This document shows positions 7,921 to 14,926 of a stretch of DNA of 37,079 bases, piece by piece (within the stretch, counting starts at the first letter, position 1; the number at the start of each line of letters is the position of its first letter). A program made the translations under genes and the position numbers. The stretch spans positions 1 through 37,079 of the forward strand of contig NZ_JABEQE010000025.1 of the NCBI RefSeq assembly GCF_014174375.1, in the 5' to 3' direction. This stretch comes from Gluconacetobacter asukensis (GTDB lineage: Bacteria; Pseudomonadota; Alphaproteobacteria; Acetobacterales; Acetobacteraceae). The notes under the pieces were generated by a model, which ran no database searches, had not been told where the DNA came from, and saw only the letters and a list, made by a program, of their open reading frames with translations.

Positions 7921-8801
7921 GACGATTCATGACGGGCGCGGCGTTCATGGCGATGCTGTGGGCCGCCCCAGCTTCTGCCGCGCCCGGTCCCTGGGCAGCC
8001 GTGGGTGAGACCCTCGGCAAACCCGGCATGGAATTGCCCGGCAGCGTCTATCGCGTGGCCCTGCCGCGCTCCGACCTCAAGGTCACGCTCGATGGCGTGG
8101 CAATCAAGCCAGCGCTGGCGCTTGGGTCCTGGCTGGCCTTTCTGCCGATGGGCAAGGATGCCATGGCGATGGGCGATCTGGTGCTGACCCAGGATGAGGT
8201 CGAGCCGGTGATGACGCGCCTGATCGAGGGCGGCTTCGAGATCACCGCCTTGCACAACCATCTGCTGCGGGCCGAACCGATGACGATGTACATGCACATT
8301 GACGGACACGGTGATCCCGTAAAGCTGGCCCAGATCCTGCACGCGGCGCTGCTGCTGACCAGGACGCCGCTGGGTGCTCCCGCGAATGCGGCCTCCCCGA
8401 AACCGCTCGATCTCGACACCGCGATGCTGGATCGGATTCTCGGGCAGACCGGAAAAGCCAATGGCGGGGTCTATCAGTTCACCATCCCGCGGGCCGAGAC
8501 GCTGACGAGTGACACGATGGCGATGCCGGTTGCCATGGGAACCGGCATCGCGATCAATTTTCAGCCAACAGGTGGCGGCAAGGCTGCGATCGCAGGGGAC
8601 TTCGTGCTGATTGCGTCCGAGGTCAATCCGGTACTTCGCACGCTGCGAGACCATGGCATCGCGGTCACGGCGCTGCATAATCACATGCTGAATGATCAGC
8701 CCCGGCTGTTCTTCATGCATTTCTGGGCGAATGACGACGCGGGCCGGCTGGCGCAGGGCCTGAAGGCAGCGCTCGACCAGATGAACCTGAAGAAAGGGTA
8801 A
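7914..8801 (+). CDS. Secreted DUF1259 (LpqO-like) protein with internal duplication
   Basis: This 295-residue protein has an N-terminal signal peptide (MLRRFMTGAAFMAMLWAAPASA, cleavage near residue 22). Two copies of a DUF1259-type unit follow, about residues 25-145 and 150-290. Each copy contains an ALHNH motif followed by a Pro, a Met-His pair and an acidic turn: ALHNHLLRAEPMTMYMH in copy 1 and ALHNHMLNDQPRLFFMH in copy 2. The repeated histidines could bind a metal, but that is inference; the family has no established function. AAGGAG at 7901-7906 supports the start. It is coupled to the broken ChrB-domain gene upstream and followed 60 nt later by the IucA/IucC-like gene. Confidence 0.88.
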   Translation: MLRRFMTGAAFMAMLWAAPASAAPGPWAAVGETLGKPGMELPGSVYRVALPRSDLKVTLDGVAIKPALALGSWLAFLPMGKDAMAMGDLVLTQDEVEPVMTRLIEGGFEITALHNHLLRAEPMTMYMHIDGHGDPVKLAQILHAALLLTRTPLGAPANAASPKPLDLDTAMLDRILGQTGKANGGVYQFTIPRAETLTSDTMAMPVAMGTGIAINFQPTGGGKAAIAGDFVLIASEVNPVLRTLRDHGIAVTALHNHMLNDQPRLFFMHFWANDDAGRLAQGLKAALDQMNLKKG

Positions 8802-8860
8802 GGGAACGCGCGTCCTCCGGCTGCTCCGGCTGCCGGTATCGTGCCGTTCCCCCGTGGGGC

Positions 8861-10084
8861 ATGTCCATGAAACTCGATGCCGTCATCCAGGATCGCCAGT
8901 CGCTGCTCTATATGGAGCGCTATGTCGGCCTGGGCACGAAGACGTATAGTCCAGTGGCGGCACGAACAGAGGCAGCGCCAGCCTATCAGCCGGAAAGCGA
9001 GCTGGCATCGTTCGATCTCGTCACCGTCACGGTGCCTCGGGAGCGAGTCTCCGTGTTCCAGGCGGCTCCTGCCGGACATCTGGCCGAGCAGTATCTGCGG
9101 CCGGAAGGCATCCGGTTTGTGATCCATCCCGCGACGTGGGCCATGGAGGGGATTGCGCATCTCGAGGAACTTCGTGCCCTGCCGCGCGGCGCGCCGATCC
9201 GGGTCGCGCCCACGGCATCGACCCGCACCGTCCTGACAGTCGGTCCGGAGGTGGCGCCGCATTGTCTCAAGCTCCATTATCCGGTGCGGATCTCCCGCTT
9301 CAACCGCGGGTTGCGGCGGCGCAACATCCAGAACAGCGTCGCCATCACGGCGGAGATGGCGCAGGTGCCGTCGGAGCGGTTTGCCTATCTGCCCGATACG
9401 CTCGGCTTCGCTTTCGGCACCGACGAGAAGGCCTGGGGTTTCCTGGTGCGGGAAGTCATTCCCCGGCCGCTCATCGCCGACCGCTTTCTGATTCCGTGCT
9501 TTGCGCTCTATGGGCGGGACATCCACGCCCTGGATGATCCGCCGCTGCTGGTGCAGATGATCGCGCGGCTGCGCGTCGATCCGGCCGCGTTCGTGGTCAA
9601 CGAGATCATCATTCCCGTCATCGCATTCTGGTGCTGGGGCGCGCGTCGTGGCCTGCTGCTGGAATCGCATGCCCAGAATACGCTGCTTGAAATCGACCGG
9701 AACTTCGGGCCAAGGCGGATCGTGCATCGCGATTTCGACATCTGGATCGATACGGAAACACGGCGGCGCTGCGATCTCGGCCTGCCATTCCCGGGGGTAG
9801 GTCTTGTTCCGGACGCCGGCCAGTCGATGGAACAATATTACAGCATCGTCTATGACCGCTTCATCGGTCATAACTTCTTCGACTATCTGCTCGACCTGTT
9901 GCGACGCTTTTATGATGTGGAGGAAGAGGCCATTCGGCAGCGAGCGCGGGCAGCCTTCCACCAATTTTTTCCCGAAGCGCAGCATTTCTTTCCGAAGGAC
10001 ACGGTATTCTATTTCTCGAAAGACGTGCCGTCCGGTCGTGAGTTCATGATCGAGGATCTGCGGCAGGCGCCGGACTGGCGGTAG
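8861..10084 (+). CDS. IucA/IucC-like protein, short form (siderophore-synthetase-related)
   Basis: This 407-residue protein carries motifs of NRPS-independent siderophore synthetases. They are PTASTRTVL, then HCLKLHYPVRISRFNRGLR, then LLLESHAQNTLLEI followed by RRIVHRDFD, and a helical FhuF/IucA C-terminal-like end. Full-length NIS synthetases have about 580-620 residues. The N-terminal nucleotide-binding portion with the HPxHKxxxG-type motif is missing here, and there is no room upstream for it, since the DUF1259 gene ends at 8801. It may be a shortened homologue with another role or a relic. The start (8861 or the ATG at 8867) has only a weak ribosome-binding site. Biochemical function is unknown. 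Confidence 0.72.
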   Translation: MSMKLDAVIQDRQSLLYMERYVGLGTKTYSPVAARTEAAPAYQPESELASFDLVTVTVPRERVSVFQAAPAGHLAEQYLRPEGIRFVIHPATWAMEGIAHLEELRALPRGAPIRVAPTASTRTVLTVGPEVAPHCLKLHYPVRISRFNRGLRRRNIQNSVAITAEMAQVPSERFAYLPDTLGFAFGTDEKAWGFLVREVIPRPLIADRFLIPCFALYGRDIHALDDPPLLVQMIARLRVDPAAFVVNEIIIPVIAFWCWGARRGLLLESHAQNTLLEIDRNFGPRRIVHRDFDIWIDTETRRRCDLGLPFPGVGLVPDAGQSMEQYYSIVYDRFIGHNFFDYLLDLLRRFYDVEEEAIRQRARAAFHQFFPEAQHFFPKDTVFYFSKDVPSGREFMIEDLRQAPDWR

Positions 10085-10104
10085 CGTAAAAAGGGAGTAG
10101 GGCA

Positions 10105-10509
10105 TCACGCCACAGGGGCACCCAGCATATCGAGCACTGGGCAAGTCGGGACCTCCGAGCCATGACATTGTTCGATGCTTGTTGTCAGGAGCGATGCGAG
10201 CCGTTGCAGGTCGGAGATCTTGCTCTGGATGTCGCCCAGATGAGCTATGGCGAGTTTTCTGACCTCGTCGCAGGAGGATTGGCCGGGCTCTGCCAGGGCG
10301 AGCAGCGTCCTGATTTCCTCGATATCGAAACCAAGATCCCGCGCGCGCCGGACGAATGACAGGCGCCTGACATCCTCAAGGCGATAGTGGCGATAGCCAT
10401 TACGCGCCCTTCGCGGCGCGGGAATGAGGCCGATGCGCTCATAGTAGCGCACCGTCTCCAGATGAACGCCGGTTTCCGATGCCAGCTTGCCGATCGTGAT
10501 GGCCGCCAT
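10105..10509 (-). CDS. merR: MerR family metal-responsive regulator (Hg(II)-type)
   Basis: This 134-residue MerR-type activator has a winged helix-turn-helix (ITIGKLASETGVHLETVRYY through NGYRHYRLEDVRRL, residues 4-50), a long dimerisation helix and a metal loop. Cys80, Cys115 and Cys123 (SSCDEV, EQCHG, PTCPV) occupy the positions of the three Hg(II)-binding cysteines in MerR of classical mer operons. It is divergent from the MerT-like gene, and a MerR-type promoter with 19-bp spacer lies between them. Length and cysteine layout fit mercury sensing. Sensing of another soft metal is possible, since no merA is present here. Confidence 0.88.
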   Translation of the reverse strand: MAAITIGKLASETGVHLETVRYYERIGLIPAPRRARNGYRHYRLEDVRRLSFVRRARDLGFDIEEIRTLLALAEPGQSSCDEVRKLAIAHLGDIQSKISDLQRLASLLTTSIEQCHGSEVPTCPVLDMLGAPVA

Positions 10510-10524
10510 GCGTCATCCCTGCTC

Positions 10525-10555
10525 TTGAGTCCGTAGCCACTACGGGGTGTAGCAT
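10525..10555 (+). promoter_or_regulatory. MerR-type promoter/operator for merT
   Basis: TTGAGT (-35, 10525-10530) and TAGCAT (-10, 10550-10555) are separated by 19 bp rather than 17. The spacer holds the dyad CCGTAG-CCA-CTACGG (10531-10545). This is the diagnostic arrangement of promoters that MerR untwists on metal binding, close to the classical mer operator. Confidence 0.85.
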
Positions 10556-10585
10556 GAACCTCGATGCAATAGGAAAGTGACGATC

Positions 10586-11011
10586 ATGGCCGAGACGGCG
10601 GACCTGCCTCAACGAACATCACGTAGCCGCATGGGCATGGAAAGAGGTGGAGTCCTGTGTGTCGCGGGCGGTATGGCAGCCAGTGTGGGTGCACTGATCG
10701 CGTCGTCCTGCTGCCTCATTCCGCTCGCCTTCGCTTCTTTGGGTGCCGGCGCGGGGGTCTTCAGTGCTTTGTCGAGACTGGCGCCGTGGCGCGTGCCATT
10801 GATTGCGGTGGCGGTCGCGGCGCTGGTCAGTGCCTGGGCGCTCAATCGGCGGAAGGCCAGGGTCTGTTGTGCGGGTGCGGAAAGTGGGGCTGCCAGGCGA
10901 CGCATCGGGACTATCCAGATGCTATCCTTTGCCACCGCGCTCATCGTGCTGGCGGCGCTGGCATGGCCGCGCCTGGAACCCGTCCTGCTCAGGAGCCTGT
11001 CTGTAAGATGA
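10586..11011 (+). CDS. merT: MerT-like mercuric ion transporter
   Basis: This 141-residue inner-membrane protein has three hydrophobic segments (about residues 23-52, 70-88 and 108-128). The first contains the vicinal cysteine pair Cys42-Cys43 (LIASSCCLIPLAFASLG) that in MerT receives Hg(II) from the periplasm. A second pair, Cys94-Cys95, lies in the cytoplasmic loop, where MerT also has cysteines. The segment SRLAPWRVPLIAVAVAAL matches the second helix of the family. The start at 10586 has AGGAAA 9 nt upstream; GTG at 10577 is an in-frame alternative. It is expressed from the MerR promoter and overlaps the following small gene by ATGA. In known systems MerT feeds MerA, which is absent here. 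Confidence 0.87.
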   Translation: MAETADLPQRTSRSRMGMERGGVLCVAGGMAASVGALIASSCCLIPLAFASLGAGAGVFSALSRLAPWRVPLIAVAVAALVSAWALNRRKARVCCAGAESGAARRRIGTIQMLSFATALIVLAALAWPRLEPVLLRSLSVR

Positions 11012-11232
11012 TTCGGGCCGCCTCGCTCCTGACCTGTCCCGCATGTGGCCAGCAATCGCTGGAAACCATGCCGACCGATGCCTGCCAGTTCTTTTACGAT
11101 TGCCCGCATTGCGGCGTATTGTTGAAACCGAAGCGGGGGGATTGCTGCGTCTTCTGCTCCTATGGTGACGTTCCGTGCCCGCCGGTTCAGGAACATGGGC
11201 GACTGGCATGTTGCGGAGATGGTTCGCCATAG
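11008..11232 (+). CDS. GDCCVxC domain protein (cysteine-rich, mer-associated)
   Basis: This 74-residue protein has eleven cysteines. LTCPACG and DCPHCG suggest a zinc-ribbon-like fold, followed by the family signature GDCCVFCSYGDVPCPP. Relatives are sometimes selenoproteins, but here the positions are ordinary Cys codons. It starts inside the merT stop (ATGA, 11008-11011), with AGGAG at 10991-10995. Its position directly after merT under a MerR promoter suggests that it binds or hands over Hg(II) or another soft metal in the cytoplasm, which is inference. It fits the length and signature of the family, whose function has not been established as far as I know. Confidence 0.85.
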   Translation: MIRAASLLTCPACGQQSLETMPTDACQFFYDCPHCGVLLKPKRGDCCVFCSYGDVPCPPVQEHGRLACCGDGSP

Positions 11233-11550
11233 ACCTGGGGTGGCAGTGGCGACGGAGTGATGGCGTCGTTGCCCTTCGCCTTTTCCTCCGGTTCGATGTG
11301 GATATTGACGACTGTCCCACCGAAATGTTCACGCAGACGGCATCTCGATGCGATCACAGATCCGGTGAGCGTCGGATACGGGCATCTGGCCAGGCACCAC
11401 GAGATGCATCTCGACGAAAATGGTGTTCCGTCTGTGCGCGGACGGATGGCATGGATCTCGATGGCGTCCGTCGCGCTGTCCGCAACGAGGCGGCTGATTG
11501 CTGATGTCAGTTCGGGATCGATGACTTCATCCATCAGGCCGGCGATGAGT
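11230..11550 (-). pseudogene. Cation diffusion facilitator C-terminal fragment with two frameshifts
   Basis: The minus strand contains pieces of a CDF cytoplasmic domain: GLMDEVIDPELTSAI and IEIHAIRPRTDG in one frame, then FVEMHLVVPGQMPVSDAHRI in a second frame. It then returns to the first frame with LREHFGGTVVNIHIEPEE. The shifts lie near 11420 and 11345 and compensate each other. The transmembrane half that should precede it (above 11550) is not recognisable. The order of motifs (MDE, HALRTR-like, VEMHLVVPG, THLEP-like) matches the C terminus of CDF exporters. It is convergent with the mer genes and belongs to the same decaying metal island. Confidence 0.7.
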
Positions 11551-11791
11551 AAACAGCGGCACAGCGTTCCGGAGGCTGATATTGTTCGGGACGATCGGCC
11601 GGCAGAAATGCCGACTGACGGTCCATACCCGCATTGTGAAGGCTGATTTCGGAAAATACCGTCGGGGGTGAGCGCCCTTTGACGGCTTTTTTTTCCGATC
11701 TTGACCAGGCGGCGGTCAGGCTTGCGGCGCAGACCGGGCTGGAACACCGGCCCGCGAAGCTGGCCTACATTCCTGACCGGCCTTTTCCCGA

Positions 11792-12169
11792 CTATATTCG
11801 GGAAAGCGCATGCACGGTGCGGTCGTTGGTCACATTGCCCGTATTGAGGGTCGTGTTCGGCTCCAGCAGGACGACATGGCATTCATCGCCCAGAGCTTCG
11901 GGACAATGTTCCACGCCATGCGGCACGATGATGAATTCGCCGGCTTCGATGTCGATGTCACGTTCCCGGAAATGCATGCGCAATGTCCCGGAGACGACCA
12001 GGAACAGTTCGTCCTCATGCTCGTGATGGTGCCAGTCGAACGCTCCCTTGAATTTCGCCAGCTTGATCTGGGACGTGTTGATGTCGCCGGCCACACGGGG
12101 GCTCCAATAGTCGGAAAATGTCGTGAAGGCCTGCACCAGGTTTATTTTTTCCATTGCTTGCGTCTTCAT
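11792..12169 (-). CDS. Cupin domain protein
   Basis: This 125-residue single-domain cupin has both conserved motifs. Motif 1 is FDWHHHEHEDELFLVVSGTL (His and Glu ligands around residues 47-55). Motif 2 is EAGEFIIVPHGVEHCP, with His84 and His88. Such proteins bind a divalent metal in a small beta-barrel and may be isomerases, epimerases or sugar-binding proteins. Its start overlaps the stop of the TIM-barrel gene (TGATG, 12167-12171), so it is the last gene of the pdxA-like operon. That context suggests a role with the same phosphorylated or carbohydrate-derived substrate. The enzymatic activity is unknown. Confidence 0.85.
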   Translation of the reverse strand: MKTQAMEKINLVQAFTTFSDYWSPRVAGDINTSQIKLAKFKGAFDWHHHEHEDELFLVVSGTLRMHFRERDIDIEAGEFIIVPHGVEHCPEALGDECHVVLLEPNTTLNTGNVTNDRTVHALSRI

Positions 12170-12849
12170 CAGAGTTGCCGAACGGTAGTCTGGATATAGG
12201 CGATCTGCCGCGCCAGATCAGGCGGTGCTGGAAACGCCCCGTCGAGAACTGCCGTGCCGACCGTGAAACCGGCGGCACCGGCCGCGGCAGCCGCCCGGAT
12301 ACGCTCCGCCCGATCGAGCGAGCCGGCGACAATGACGGGCTTGTCCGCCACGGCTTCGCAGATCCGTCGCATCAAACTCGGCACGTCTCCCGTGAACCGA
12401 TAGGCCAGCAAATCCAGCCCATGCACGCCAGGCCGGGAAGCCAGATCGACCGCGCTGCGCACGATCTCGGCCTCGGGCCCTTCGAGAATGCTGGGGTGCC
12501 CGGTGATCCGGCCGGGGAAGGGGAAATAGCGGATCGTCGTGCCTTCCAGCAGCCGCAGAACATCATCGACATGCGTGCCGCCCAGCAGATAATCGACGCC
12601 CAGAGCGATCCCGGCCCGCACCGAGCGAAGCTCGCTCTCGCGATCGAGCGAGACGACTTCCAGATAGATCTTCGCCCCGGCCTGCCGGATGGTACTGGCA
12701 AGAGCCTGAAGGGCTGCAAACGGCAGGCCGATATCCTTGAACCCGATATGGCGGACCCCCGCGGCTCGGGCGGTTTCGACCAGATCGGCTGCATTCTCCA
12801 CCGTCCGGTCGTGGCGGGTCAGCATGAAAATGAAGTCAGGTCGGATCAT
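12169..12849 (-). CDS. TIM-barrel phosphate-binding enzyme (uncharacterised, PdxA-associated)
   Basis: This 226-residue protein looks like a (beta/alpha)8 barrel of the ribulose-phosphate-binding kind. The C-terminal stretch PVIVAGSLDRAERIRAAAAA followed by GAAGFTVGTAVLDG has the two glycine-rich loops that bind a phosphate in this fold. Other strands are visible as FIFMLTRHD, HIGFKDIG, KIYLEVVS and GVDYLLGGTHVDDVL. No specific enzyme family was recognised. The gene overlaps the pdxA-like gene by ATGA (12846-12849) and the cupin gene by TGATG, so all three are translated as a block. It probably acts on the product of the PdxA-like enzyme, possibly as an aldolase or epimerase; that is a guess from fold and position. 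Confidence 0.7.
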   Translation of the reverse strand: MIRPDFIFMLTRHDRTVENAADLVETARAAGVRHIGFKDIGLPFAALQALASTIRQAGAKIYLEVVSLDRESELRSVRAGIALGVDYLLGGTHVDDVLRLLEGTTIRYFPFPGRITGHPSILEGPEAEIVRSAVDLASRPGVHGLDLLAYRFTGDVPSLMRRICEAVADKPVIVAGSLDRAERIRAAAAAGAAGFTVGTAVLDGAFPAPPDLARQIAYIQTTVRQL

Positions 12850-13850
12850 GTCGCGGCTCCGGTGAGACGAATGGCGTAATCGAAGGCCGTCTCCAGGCTG
12901 GACGGATCGGCAACGCCGCGTCCCGCGACATCGAAGGCGGTGCCGTGGTCGGGACTGGTGCGCACGAAGGGCAGGCCGAGCGTGATGTTCACGCCCTGCG
13001 CCAGGCCCATATATTTCACCGGAATCAGCCCCTGATCATGGTATTGCGCCACCACGACGTCGAAGCGTTTCTGGCGCGCCTGCATGAACACCGTGTCGCC
13101 GGGCCAGGGGCCGGATGCATCGATGCCCTCCCGCCGGGCCTGTGCGATGGCGGGCGCGATGATAAGGGCTTCCTCGTCGCCGAACAGGCCGCCTTCCCCG
13201 GCATGGGGGTTGAGACCCGCCACGGCGACGCGCGGATGTTCGATGCCCAGTGCCTGCGCGCCCGCATGGGCCAGACGGATCGCCGCCATCTGCGCGGGAT
13301 GATCGGCACGTCGGATCGCATCCCGCAGCGAGCAATGGATGGTCACCAGTACGACGCGGATATCTTCGTTCGCCAGCATCATGGCGACATCTGCGCCACC
13401 TGCCTGTTCGGCAAGGATTTCGGTGTGGCCGGGATAATGCAGGCCGGCGGCGGCGAGTGCTTCCTTATGGATCGGCGCGGTGACGATGCCCCGGACGGCA
13501 CCGGTCTTTGCCAGCCGGATGGCGGCAATGATTGCCGCATAGGCGGCACGGCCGCTTTCGGCGCTGATCCGGCCTATGGGCGGCAGGGAAACGCCTTCCG
13601 ATGACGCCAGGACGTTCAGCACGTCGTCGTCGAACCGGGCTTCGGCCGATATTGTGATCCGGCGCACGCGCGCCGCCGGATCGAGTGCGGCCAGCGCATG
13701 GCGCATCACCAGCGGATCGCCGACCACGATCCAGTGCCGCTGCACCGGTCGCCGCAGGAACATCCGGGCCACGATTTCCGGCCCGATCCCGGCGGGATCG
13801 CCCATCGTGACGGCCAGCGGCCGGGTGTGGCAGAAGGATGGTGTGGTCAT
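12846..13850 (-). CDS. PdxA-family 4-phosphate dehydrogenase (PdxA2-like)
   Basis: This 334-residue NAD-dependent dehydrogenase belongs to the PdxA family. LAVTMGDPAGIGPEI lies near the N terminus, and GIVTAPIHKEAL and HYPGHTEILAEQAG in the middle. NPHAGEGGLFGDEE, YHDQGLIPVKYMG and RTSPDHGTAFDVAG complete the metal-binding histidine set. PdxA oxidises and decarboxylates 4-phosphohydroxy-L-threonine in vitamin B6 synthesis. PdxA2 paralogues act on 4-phospho-D-threonate or D-erythronate in sugar-acid catabolism. The setting with a TIM-barrel, a cupin and a divergent LysR regulator favours a catabolic role. The ATG at 13850 was chosen since homology begins at residue 12; no strong ribosome-binding site is seen. 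No DUF1537 kinase is nearby. Confidence 0.88.
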   Translation of the reverse strand: MTTPSFCHTRPLAVTMGDPAGIGPEIVARMFLRRPVQRHWIVVGDPLVMRHALAALDPAARVRRITISAEARFDDDVLNVLASSEGVSLPPIGRISAESGRAAYAAIIAAIRLAKTGAVRGIVTAPIHKEALAAAGLHYPGHTEILAEQAGGADVAMMLANEDIRVVLVTIHCSLRDAIRRADHPAQMAAIRLAHAGAQALGIEHPRVAVAGLNPHAGEGGLFGDEEALIIAPAIAQARREGIDASGPWPGDTVFMQARQKRFDVVVAQYHDQGLIPVKYMGLAQGVNITLGLPFVRTSPDHGTAFDVAGRGVADPSSLETAFDYAIRLTGAAT

Positions 13851-13893
13851 GATGGTGAGAATAGCGGAACGGTGCCGGGGGAAAATCGATATG

Positions 13894-13924
13894 AACTGAC
13901 CTGTTCCGGTGATAGAAACTGACC
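13894..13924. repeat. Direct repeat in pdxA2/lysR divergent promoter
   Basis: The octamer AACTGACC occurs at 13894-13901 and again at 13917-13924, 23 bp apart (start to start). The second copy abuts the lysR start at 13926. About two helical turns of spacing would put both on one DNA face, so this is a candidate regulator site. The repeat is seen directly and its function is inferred. Confidence 0.35.
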
Positions 13925-13925
13925 A

Positions 13926-14810
13926 ATGAAGCGATCCGATATTCCGTCGCTGGACGATCTGCGCGCCTTCGCGGCGGTGGTGCGACTGGGCTCGGTGCGG
14001 GCGGCTGCCGTGGAACTGGCCCTGACGCATGGGGCGGTCAGCCGCCGGGTGTCCAAGCTGGCCGCCGAATTGAACCTGACATTGCTGGAACCGGACGGGC
14101 GTGGCGTGCGGCCGACCCGGGACGGCGAGCGGCTTGCCCGCGCGGCGAGCGACGCGCTGGGCGGGATCGCGGCGGCGCTGGCCGAGATCAGGTCGTCCGC
14201 CGCCGCGCCGCCGATCGTGCTGTCCTGCGAGCGGTCGCTGGCCATGCGCTGGCTGATCCCGCGCCTGTCGGACTTCCAGGATCGGCATCCCGGCATCGAC
14301 GTGCATCTTTCGACCGGTGGCGGGGCGCTGGATTTCGCGCGGGAGCGCATCACGCTGGCGATCCGGCGCCTCGATTTCCCGCTCGATCCCGACTGGTCCG
14401 TCACCACGCTCGTGCCGGAATCGGTCGGGCCGGTGGTGCGGCCCGACATGGCGGAGCAGTTCGCGGGCGGAGATTATCTGGCGCTAGGGTCCCGGACCCG
14501 GCCCGAGGCGTGGAAGAACTGGTTGACGTCCCGGCCCGACATTCCCGCACCGCGCGACGTCCGTCTATACGACCATCATTTCATGATGCTGGAAGCTGCC
14601 GCCAGTGGCCTGGGCATCGCCCTGTCGCCCCGGATCATCGCGGCAGACGATGTCGCGAACGGGCGGCTGCTTGCGCCGGTCGGGTTCGATGCCGACGGGA
14701 CGTCCTACGGGCTGATCCGGCCCAGGGGCGCGCAGATGACGGAAAGCGTGGAGGTTCTGGAAAGATGGCTCACGCAACAGGCTGGGTCATCCGTTTGGAC
14801 GAGACCGTGA
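13926..14810 (+). CDS. LysR family transcriptional regulator (GcvA-like)
   Basis: This 294-residue LysR-type regulator opens with IPSLDDLRAFAAVVRLGSVR and the helix-turn-helix LALTHGAVSRRVSKLAAELN. A GcvA-type substrate domain follows (PIVLSCERSLAMRWLIPRL, then ASGLGIALSPRIIAADDV). It is divergent from the pdxA2-like operon with a 75-bp gap, and it probably controls that operon in response to its substrate. The start codon has no convincing ribosome-binding site; the upstream octamer repeat occupies that place, so expression may be low or autorepressed. Length is normal for the family. Base composition is like the PdxA operon, so they probably moved together. Confidence 0.9.
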   Translation: MKRSDIPSLDDLRAFAAVVRLGSVRAAAVELALTHGAVSRRVSKLAAELNLTLLEPDGRGVRPTRDGERLARAASDALGGIAAALAEIRSSAAAPPIVLSCERSLAMRWLIPRLSDFQDRHPGIDVHLSTGGGALDFARERITLAIRRLDFPLDPDWSVTTLVPESVGPVVRPDMAEQFAGGDYLALGSRTRPEAWKNWLTSRPDIPAPRDVRLYDHHFMMLEAAASGLGIALSPRIIAADDVANGRLLAPVGFDADGTSYGLIRPRGAQMTESVEVLERWLTQQAGSSVWTRP

Positions 14811-14926
14811 GATGAGAACTCCCTGAAGATGGAATGGCAGTTTTCCCCGTGCCTGTTCTTTACCGGAGTTTGACGGCCTATGATAATGCCTCAACGCGAT
14901 GAAGCTGAGTAAGAAGGCCAGGCAGG

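Noticed and set aside
8696-10168. Long open frame (490 codons) on the minus strand opposite the IucA/IucC-like gene
   Set aside because: It has no recognisable protein motif, and its composition fits an antisense shadow of the GC-rich plus-strand gene, which carries clear family motifs.
11551-11791. N-terminal half of the broken CDF gene
   Set aside because: All three minus-strand frames were read and no transmembrane helix pattern or metal-site motif was found, so the fragment was not extended here.
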